Source: Gemella haemolysans (lineage in GTDB: Bacteria > Bacillota > Bacilli > Staphylococcales > Gemellaceae). From it: 64,000 nt of DNA. The stretch is taken from assembly GCF_901873445.1 (NCBI RefSeq), contig NZ_CABFLN010000059.1, forward strand, positions 17,225-81,224, in the 5' to 3' direction. Below are positions 57,386 to 64,000 of this stretch, one piece after another. Every line of letters begins with the position of its first letter. Position 1 is the first letter of the stretch. Both the position numbers and the translations under genes were made by a program. The notes under the pieces are model-generated. The model made no database searches, was not told the DNA's origin, and saw only the letters and a program-made list of their open reading frames with translations.

Positions 57386-58897
57386 ATGAGTAATAAAAAT
57401 AATAACTACTATGATCAAAACAATGATTATCAAAAATATCCTAACTATAATGGCGATGATTATAACCAACAATACTCTAATTACAATAATAATAGCAATC
57501 AACAAGATTATAGTCAAAAATATCCTAACTATAATGGTGATGGGAATAATCAGTATAATTATAACCAACAATGCTCTAATTACAATAATAGTAATAGCAA
57601 TCAACAAGATTATAATCAACAATATCAAACCTATTATAATGGGCAACAGAGCTTCAATCAACAATACTCGAACTACGATAATAATCAACAAAAATTCTAT
57701 CAGAATTATCAAAACTATAATAAACAGAATAACCCTAATATAGCGCCTAATTCTCAAAATTTTAATAATCACTTTAATCCAAATAAGAAAAAACATTCAA
57801 AGTTTATTCCAATCATATCTAGTATACTTGGAATAATATTAATTAGCAGTGGTACTCTATACGCTTACTCAAAGACAACTAATAAACCAATCTCTAGTAT
57901 TTTTTCTTCTAATAAAAAAGATGAGGATATTTACGCTCCTATTTTAGAAAAATACAAAAAATCTATGGATAATAATGAACTAGGAGAAAATTCTGAAGTT
58001 AATAAGTTTGCTATTAAGAATTATGATGAGCATGGTAAAGAAAAAAATTATATAACATATAGTTATTATGATGTTGATGAAGATGGTAAAAATGAATTAG
58101 TTCTTTCTGAAAAAGATAAACCTAATAGTCCATTTGCTGTTTATTCATATAACTCAAATAAAATAATAGTATTATATCAAGCTGAGTCTAGAAATGACAT
58201 TCCTCGTGCAACTTTCTATAAAGATAGAACTATCTGGATACACACGAAAGAAAAAAACTATGATAGATATGTCGTCTATAAATTAAATGATAACAAAGAT
58301 ACATATGGAAAAATACATGATATTACAATATCTGATAAAGAGAAAAAGGATGGCAAATATGTCGATACAATATCAAATAATCAATATTATAATCTAGAAG
58401 ACTTCTTAAAAAACAATCAAAAATCAAATGATAAACTAGACTTCTCAAAATCTAATTATAAATCTGTTTATTATTATAGTGAAAATAAAAAAGATCCTTC
58501 ACAAAAAAACAAAGACACTACAAAAGTGGAATATACAAATTCACAACTTGCATTAATAGGGAGGGCTCTTTATCAAAATTCAACAGATCCAGGTACTGGT
58601 GATTTAAATTATGAAAGTCCTTTTACAATGGGACAAGATAACACATCGTTAATGACGAGTTTTGGTACGGGTGGTAGTATCGTTCAAGTTATACGTACCG
58701 AAACTGGAATAGATATTAGAGTACTTAATTATGATAAACCGGTTGGACAACGTGATTTTAAACTCGTAAAAAGTGTAACATATAAAGAAATTCAAGAAAA
58801 ATTCAAAAAAGAAGATATAGATAGAATAAATAGTGCTATTGAAAAATATAAGAAAACTAAAAATTATGAACAAAGTAAATCTAGAATCAAAGATTAA
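57386..58897 (+). CDS. Membrane protein with a prion-like Asn/Gln/Tyr-rich cytoplasmic domain
   Basis: Residues 1-135 consist almost only of N, Q, Y, S and D, with recurring blocks such as NQQYSNYNN and YPNYNG. A KKKHSK stop and one membrane segment (about 140-161, FIPIISSILGIILISSGTLY) follow. The remaining ~340 residues are outside the cell and include a calcium-loop-like YYDVDEDGKNELVLS and a helical C-terminus. The start at 57386 has GGGAGAAAAACG upstream (503 residues). I do not recognise a function. The topology suggests a surface sensor or assembly scaffold. Confidence 0.7.
   Translation: MSNKNNNYYDQNNDYQKYPNYNGDDYNQQYSNYNNNSNQQDYSQKYPNYNGDGNNQYNYNQQCSNYNNSNSNQQDYNQQYQTYYNGQQSFNQQYSNYDNNQQKFYQNYQNYNKQNNPNIAPNSQNFNNHFNPNKKKHSKFIPIISSILGIILISSGTLYAYSKTTNKPISSIFSSNKKDEDIYAPILEKYKKSMDNNELGENSEVNKFAIKNYDEHGKEKNYITYSYYDVDEDGKNELVLSEKDKPNSPFAVYSYNSNKIIVLYQAESRNDIPRATFYKDRTIWIHTKEKNYDRYVVYKLNDNKDTYGKIHDITISDKEKKDGKYVDTISNNQYYNLEDFLKNNQKSNDKLDFSKSNYKSVYYYSENKKDPSQKNKDTTKVEYTNSQLALIGRALYQNSTDPGTGDLNYESPFTMGQDNTSLMTSFGTGGSIVQVIRTETGIDIRVLNYDKPVGQRDFKLVKSVTYKEIQEKFKKEDIDRINSAIEKYKKTKNYEQSKSRIKD
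57396..57780 (+). repeat. Coding tandem repeats of the N/Q/Y-rich domain
   Basis: AAC/AAT CAA CAA and TAT-rich codons recur at irregular 42-90 bp spacing, for example CAAAAATATCCTAACTATAA twice, around 57431 and 57515. Such repeats can change copy number by recombination. Confidence 0.6.
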
Positions 58898-58925
58898 CAT
58901 ATTATTTATCTTAAAAATACTAAAA

Positions 58926-58952
58926 GAGCGACTCGTTTGAGTCGCCCCTTTT
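58926..58952. terminator. Bidirectional terminator
   Basis: GCGACTC, a GTTT loop and GAGTCGC with CCCTTTTTT after it lie between convergent genes. Confidence 0.85.
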
Positions 58953-58960
58953 TTATGCTC

Positions 58961-59641
58961 TTATAGTAGTTTTTCTAATTTATTTTGATCTTCAATTGTG
59001 AATACTGACACAGGTCTTCCAGATGTGCAGTACTCTGCATCTTCACTAAGTACGTTTATATTAACTAGGTGATTTAAATATTTTCTAATTGTTATTCTTG
59101 AAATATCTAATTCATCAGCTACTTGTTGTGTAGTAAAACCTGCTTCGTGCTCTTTAATATTTTCTAGTACTTTTTTCAGAGTTATTCGAGATAAACCTTT
59201 AGGTAAGCTATCTTCCTCTTCCTCTACTCTTCCGGAATTTAAGTAATCATCAATTAAATCTTGATTAATTTTTTCTTTTGATAATAAAGATACATAATCT
59301 TGTACTTTATCTACTGCTTGAGAAAATCTCTCATATGTAAATGGTTTAACTAAATAATCCACTACTCCATTTGTCAATGCAGCTTCTACTGTTTGAATAT
59401 CATTCGCCGCTGTTATCATAATTATTGGATAACTCTTTAATTCTGGTAAGTATTCTCCCCCTTGACCATCTGTTAAATAATTATCTAAAACTATTAAATC
59501 TGCATCAGATTTCTCTAGAAACTTTTTTGCTTCTGCTAATGTAGAAACATGGTTAAGGTCATCGGATAATTCTTTTCTTTTAAAATATTCTTTATGTATC
59601 ATTGCTACCATTGGATCGTCTTCTATTATTAATATTCTCAA
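58961..59641 (-). CDS. Response regulator, CitB/DcuR family
   Basis: The 226-residue protein has a receiver domain (ILIIEDDPMVAMIHKEYF, phospho-Asp in LIVLDNYLTDG, Lys in YLVKPFTYE). A C-terminal HTH follows (FTTQQVADELDISRITIRKY), typical of regulators of di- and tricarboxylate use. Its TTG start has AGGAGG eight bases upstream, and its ribosome site lies in the end of the kinase gene. It works with the upstream kinase. Confidence 0.88.
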   Translation of the reverse strand: MRILIIEDDPMVAMIHKEYFKRKELSDDLNHVSTLAEAKKFLEKSDADLIVLDNYLTDGQGGEYLPELKSYPIIMITAANDIQTVEAALTNGVVDYLVKPFTYERFSQAVDKVQDYVSLLSKEKINQDLIDDYLNSGRVEEEEDSLPKGLSRITLKKVLENIKEHEAGFTTQQVADELDISRITIRKYLNHLVNINVLSEDAEYCTSGRPVSVFTIEDQNKLEKLL

Positions 59642-59653
59642 TTCTTATTCCTC

Positions 59654-61240
59654 CTAAATAGGTAATTCTATTGTAAATGTAGTTTTTCCTGCTTCACTTT
59701 CCACGTCTATTAAACCGTTATATTTTTTCACAATGGTATCAACGGCATTTAATCCGTATCCTCTATTTTCTCCTTTAGTTGAATATCCTCTTTCAAATAT
59801 ATTCTCCAATTTATTTTTACTGATACCACAACCATTATCATATACTTTACAAAGTAACATATTTTCCTCTGTATTTAAATACAAGTAAACAATAATTTTC
59901 CCATCTTTTTTATCTGATATTGATTCCATTGAATTGTCAATTAGTACTCCAAGTATTATTAATAATTCATTGAATACTTCATCTAAACCTTCTTTATTTA
60001 ATAACATCGAATCTGAATCTATTAATAAAGATATACCTTTTTGTTTAGCTTCTCTTACTTTTGCCAGTAAAAAACCTGCTATAGCGGGTACTTTAATACT
60101 CTCAGAGATATAACCTATCTTTTCATGGTAATCATCTTTTAAATATTTTATATATTTCTCTACTTCGTCATAGGATTTCATCTCTATTAATCCATGTAAT
60201 ACATGAAGTTTATTCATGAAATGGTGACTTTGTTCTCTAAGACTATCATTGTATTTTTCTGTACCACTCAATTCGGTAATTAATTTTTTCATTTCACTTT
60301 GATCTCGAAGTGTAACTACTGCTCCATATAATTTATCATTTTGATATATGGCATTTCTATTAACTAACACTTCTATGTGATTTAATATAACTAACTCATC
60401 TCTACTTTTTCTATTCTCTTCAAAAATAGACTTAAAGAAAATCTCGTACATTTCATCAGGAATTATTTCTCCTTTTATCACTTTAGAATAACCAGCCTTG
60501 TCTAAAATTTGGTTAGCACTACTGTTCTTCACTATTATTTTCCTATTGATATCAATTCCAATAATCCCTTCCGAAACATGATCAGAAATTAGGTTTTTCT
60601 CAATATAATTATATGCAATTTCTTCTGGTTCATAATTTAATAATATTCGCTTTAATTGTCTATTATACATAACAGCTAAAGTTATAGCTATTGCAATCCC
60701 TATCATTAATGCAAATAATATTTTTTCTTGTGAGTGTAGTATTTGCTTCTTCACTGTTTCCTTCGTATATCCTACACAAACAACCCCTATATTTTCACCA
60801 GAATCATCTTTAATAGCAGTAAAAAATCTAAGTCCTTCTCCTAAGTGACCAGTTTGTCTACTGTAGTGATCTCCTATCGTGAACGTTGAGCTTACATCCT
60901 CTATATTAGAAAACTTCTCACCTATTAATTCTGTTTTTGGATGGCTGTACCTAGTAAAAGTTTCATCCATTATTACAACGAAATCTGTTCCACTTTCATC
61001 CATAACCCTATTAGCAAATTCTTGGATTCCATTCCACATCCTGTGATGTTTGATATCATCTATGATACCTTTATCATTAGAAATTAATTTTGCTGTAGAA
61101 TATATTTTTTGTCGGATAACTTCATCTTCTCGTTTCTTAATATATTCCCTCACAAAAAAAGAAGTAACTAATAAGGATATGACTACTAAGCTCGTCATTA
61201 TTAACATTAACCTAGTTAATGTTCGTTGCCTTTTTTTCAA
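59654..61240 (-). CDS. Sensor histidine kinase, CitA/DcuS family
   Basis: The 528-residue protein has two membrane segments (about 10-30 and 172-192) flanking an extracytoplasmic Cache/PAS sensor (HPKTELIGEKFSN, FFTAIKDDSGENIGVVCVGY). A cytoplasmic PAS domain, the SPOB-type histidine box (EQSHHFMNKLHVLHGLIEM) and an HATPase (LIDNSMESI, DNGCGISKNKL, GYGLNAVDT) follow. Ligands of the family are citrate, malate or fumarate. The TTG start at 61240 has GAGGAG about ten bases upstream. Confidence 0.9.
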   Translation of the reverse strand: MKKRQRTLTRLMLIMTSLVVISLLVTSFFVREYIKKREDEVIRQKIYSTAKLISNDKGIIDDIKHHRMWNGIQEFANRVMDESGTDFVVIMDETFTRYSHPKTELIGEKFSNIEDVSSTFTIGDHYSRQTGHLGEGLRFFTAIKDDSGENIGVVCVGYTKETVKKQILHSQEKILFALMIGIAIAITLAVMYNRQLKRILLNYEPEEIAYNYIEKNLISDHVSEGIIGIDINRKIIVKNSSANQILDKAGYSKVIKGEIIPDEMYEIFFKSIFEENRKSRDELVILNHIEVLVNRNAIYQNDKLYGAVVTLRDQSEMKKLITELSGTEKYNDSLREQSHHFMNKLHVLHGLIEMKSYDEVEKYIKYLKDDYHEKIGYISESIKVPAIAGFLLAKVREAKQKGISLLIDSDSMLLNKEGLDEVFNELLIILGVLIDNSMESISDKKDGKIIVYLYLNTEENMLLCKVYDNGCGISKNKLENIFERGYSTKGENRGYGLNAVDTIVKKYNGLIDVESEAGKTTFTIELPI

Positions 61241-61621
61241 ATTTTTATCACTCCTCGATTTTTGAAACTTTCTCTTAACATTGATAATAATTATAAAATA
61301 AAACTGCCATCATTTCAAGCGATGTCCACTTTTGTAAACTTTAGTCATACTTTAAAACATCTACAATATATAAATATATTTCCTCAATGTAAATTTACAT
61401 TAAATGTTTACATAAATTAATCCTTAATTTAATGAAGTCAAATTTATCTAGATATATAAATAGTTATTAGAAATCTCCAAAATAGCAGTACATTTTCTTG
61501 ATAGAAAAATTTTAGTTTAATTTATTTTATTTTTACTTGAATATTTACGTAGACTATGTTAGTATTTTAGTAATGCATTTTTGCAGTTAATTAGTATAAT
61601 TTAAAAATTAGGAGGTTCTTA
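61241..61621. promoter_or_regulatory. Divergent control region between the kinase and the permease
   Basis: On the plus strand TTGAAT (61537-61542), a 17-bp spacer and TAGTAT (61560-61565) form a possible permease promoter. The region is AT-rich. As the response regulator is encoded alongside, its site may lie here, but I see no clear direct repeat. Confidence 0.45.
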
Positions 61622-63025
61622 ATGGAGAAGGACGCAAAAAAGATTTTTTGGTACACTCTAGCCTTCATGGCATTCTCTACGGTTTGGGCGTTCGGGAATG
61701 TTGTTAATGGATACTCTGAATTCGGTGGATTGAAATCTATAGTTTCTTGGGTTTTAATTTTCGTAATTTACTTTATTCCGTATTCATTAATCGTTGGTGA
61801 GCTAGGTTCTACTTTTAAAGATGCTGGAGGAGGAGTTAGTTCTTGGATAAGTTCTACACACGGTAAACTCCTTGCTTATTACACTGGATGGACAATGTGG
61901 GTTGTGCACATGCCTTATATTTCACAAAAACCATCTCGTATTATTGCAGCATTTAGTTGGACAGTATTCCGTGATAATCGTATTAGTAAAATGAATATCA
62001 CATACTTACAGATTGCTTCACTTGTAATTTTCTTAATAGCTTTATTCTTAGCTGCTCGTGGAGTTAACTTAATTAAAAAGATGGCTATGCTAGCCGGATC
62101 TTCAATGTTCATTATGTCATTATTATTCGTAGTTATGGCTATTACAGCGCCATCTATTACTGGAGCAAAAACTTTTAACATCGATTGGTCATTAGATACA
62201 TTTATGCCAACATTTGATATTAAATATATTACATCGATTGCCATATTAGTCTTTGCAGTCGGTGGTTGTGAGAAAATTTCTCCTTATGTTAATAAGATGA
62301 AAAATCCTTCTAAAGACTTTCCTCGTGGAATGATCGCTTTAGTAGTTATGGTTTGTACAACTGCTATCTTAGGAACATTTGCTCTTGCATTAATGTTTGA
62401 TACAAACAATATTCCTAAAGATTTATTAACTAACGGAACTTACTACGCTTTCCAAACTTTAGGTAACTACTACGGCGTTGGTAACTTATTCTTAGTTATC
62501 TATGCAATTGTTGATTTAATCGGACAAATTTCTGTTGTTATTATTTCTATCGATGCTCCACTACGTATGTTATTAAGTAGTGCTGATGAGAAATACATTC
62601 CTAAAAATTTATTAGTTAAGAATGAAAACGACGTATATGTTAATGGATTAAAACTTGTTGGAATTATCGTTTCTATCTTACTAATTATCCCAATGTTTGG
62701 AATTAAAGAAGTTAATGATTTATTCAGATGGTTAGTTAAACTTAACGCAGTAACTATGCCACTACGTTACCTATGGGTATTTGCTGCTTATATCTTCTTG
62801 AAAAAATCAGCTGAAAAATTCCAATCTGAATACAAATTTGTTAAAAATAAATATGTAGGTATGGGACTTGGAGCTTGGTGTTTCTTCTTAACTGCCTTTG
62901 CTTGTATTTCTGGAATGTATACACCAGAAAGTACTTTCCAAACAGTTATGAACATTGTAACTCCAATCGTTCTACTTTCATTAGGATTAATCATGCCTTA
63001 CTTAGCTAAAAAAAATAACAAATAA
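61622..63025 (+). CDS. APC-family amino acid permease
   Basis: This 467-residue polytopic protein has about twelve hydrophobic segments. The first contains FMAFSTVWAFGNVVNGYSEF, and GELGSTFKDAGGGVSSWISS follows, typical of the glutamate:GABA antiporter/YjeM branch of the APC superfamily. The substrate is unknown. It starts after TTAGGAGGTTCTTA, divergent from the two-component genes, which could control it. Confidence 0.8.
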   Translation: MEKDAKKIFWYTLAFMAFSTVWAFGNVVNGYSEFGGLKSIVSWVLIFVIYFIPYSLIVGELGSTFKDAGGGVSSWISSTHGKLLAYYTGWTMWVVHMPYISQKPSRIIAAFSWTVFRDNRISKMNITYLQIASLVIFLIALFLAARGVNLIKKMAMLAGSSMFIMSLLFVVMAITAPSITGAKTFNIDWSLDTFMPTFDIKYITSIAILVFAVGGCEKISPYVNKMKNPSKDFPRGMIALVVMVCTTAILGTFALALMFDTNNIPKDLLTNGTYYAFQTLGNYYGVGNLFLVIYAIVDLIGQISVVIISIDAPLRMLLSSADEKYIPKNLLVKNENDVYVNGLKLVGIIVSILLIIPMFGIKEVNDLFRWLVKLNAVTMPLRYLWVFAAYIFLKKSAEKFQSEYKFVKNKYVGMGLGAWCFFLTAFACISGMYTPESTFQTVMNIVTPIVLLSLGLIMPYLAKKNNK

Positions 63026-63033
63026 TTTTAGAA

Positions 63034-64000
63034 CTATATGAAGTAACTTAATTTTTGTGAGTTACTTCTTTTTTTGCTCTTTGCCAAGTGCAGTTGATAA
63101 AGAATAGCTTGACGCTCTTCTTTAGAATATCTCGGTTTCTTATTAGTAACTGAAGGTGTAAATAAGCTGAATACAAGGAGTATTTTAGCTTTAAAGTTAC
63201 TAAAAGACCTATATCCATAGGAAATACGTTTAATAACCTTAATTTTATTGTTGATTCCTTCTAAAGGACCGTTAGAAAGTCCATTGTAGTACATAGTATT
63301 TTTAATCTGTCTTTTATATTTCCTAAGTGTTTTAATAGCTGTAAACATATATCTAGGTAAAGTAGATTTATCGTTAATTAAAGCTTTAAACCTATCAAAA
63401 TCATCTTTTTCAAGAGCTTCTCTAAGGTCTTGGATAAGCCAATAACACTTATAAAGCTGAGAATCTTGCTTAATTAGATAGTTGACAATATCTTGTTCGG
63501 TAGTGATGTACTTAAAGTATTTAAACTTCCTGTGGGTACCATTATCTAGTTCATCATAGCTAGTAAGAAGGTTTTTCCAATAACATTTCAATTGTCTGTA
63601 TAACTCTTTATTTTTATCTTTAATACTGTTCATAAATGAAACTCTATATTTATTAAAAGCTCTATTAACTAACTGAACAATATGGAATCTATCGATTACT
63701 AGGGAAGAGTTCTCTAATAATACTTTTATAACCTGAATTCATATCAATAACTACTGCCTTAACCTTACAACGTTCTTGATAAGAATAGTATAAGAAGTAG
63801 TCTTTAATAATCTTATTAGTTCTTCCCTGAAGTATATTTTGTATTTTATGAGTTAATGCATCTGCATACACGAAGCTCATTTTGCTTATACTATCAGAAG
63901 TAGAAGAAACCTCATCAAAGCATATATAATAAGGTAAAGTTTTAGGTCTTTCTAGAGTTTTAGATAGATCAGACTGTATTCTTAATACAGTATTAGTAGA
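63034..64000 (-). pseudogene. ISL3-family transposase, frameshifted and cut by the window edge
   Basis: The C-terminal part (MYYNGLSNGPLEGINNKIKV, RISYGYRSFSNFKAKILLVF) and the N-terminal part (YYICFDEVSSTS, YADALTHKI, AVVIDMNSGYKSIIRELFP) belong to one ISL3 DDE transposase. The front frame runs into TAG at 63689 while the rest (LVIDRFHIVQLVNRAFNKYR) is in another frame. The frameshift is therefore at about 63690-63700. The left end of the element would lie just after the permease gene; I could not define the terminal repeats. Confidence 0.85.

Noticed and set aside
57341..57796. Long open frames on the other strand and in the other plus frame over the N/Q/Y-rich region
   Set aside because: They are by-products of repeated AAT/CAA/TAT codons and give low-complexity Ile/Val or Asn/Ile strings.

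Overview
The window is strongly AT-rich, with short intergenic regions, AGGAGG-type ribosome sites, T-box leaders, a CtsR-controlled clpB and an MtlR-type mannitol operon. These point to a low-GC Firmicute. The mix of streptococcal- and staphylococcal-like families suggests Gemella or a close relative, but that name is inferred from gene flavour only and no marker gene in the window proves it.

Layout. 1-24.8 kb is mostly core chromosome: the start of a WYL regulator (cut by the window edge), a HIRAN-domain protein, ileS behind an Ile T-box, a DUF2140-like anchored protein, a PfoR-type EIIC membrane protein, lipL, a DUF554 membrane protein with a racemase-family partner, an SDR enzyme followed by an AraC regulator, clpB under two CtsR boxes, a divergent candidate small RNA, an MqsR-like toxin with a zinc-ribbon/HTH/Panacea antitoxin, an NfsA-type nitroreductase, small membrane and hypothetical proteins, an esterase, and the mannitol genes mtlA-mtlR-mtlF-mtlD. 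In the mannitol locus two promoters carry the same operator.

25.0-31.7 kb is a decayed prophage replication module on the minus strand: sigma-like factor, small phage proteins, DUF2800, DUF2815, DNA polymerase A, Rha, a DUF4406-like protein and primase. Several genes carry stop codons, frameshifts or deletions. At its left edge it abuts the 3' fragment of a DUF5067-like surface protein.

32.0-46.9 kb is a defence island. A compact six-gene operon reads phd-like, hsdM, hsdS, hsdR, a YgjP-type metallopeptidase and an ImmA/IrrE-type protease. The hsdS gene has an eight-G tract inside its second specificity domain. Beyond it lie a recombinase-like scrap, the N-terminal stump of a type III Mod methylase, and a 1244-residue STAND NTPase with a nuclease-like N-terminus, which is a good single-gene antiphage candidate.

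47-64 kb returns to chromosomal genes: a GNAT acetyltransferase, a frameshifted small gene, a RelB/DinJ-like protein, a lipase-family hydrolase, hicAB, gatCAB behind a T-box, an isochorismatase-family hydrolase, a three-hairpin element ahead of prmA, a membrane protein with a long Asn/Gln/Tyr-rich prion-like N-terminus, a CitA/DcuS-type two-component system, an amino-acid permease, and a frameshifted ISL3 transposase that runs off the right edge. Three separate short tandem repeat arrays lie between genes.
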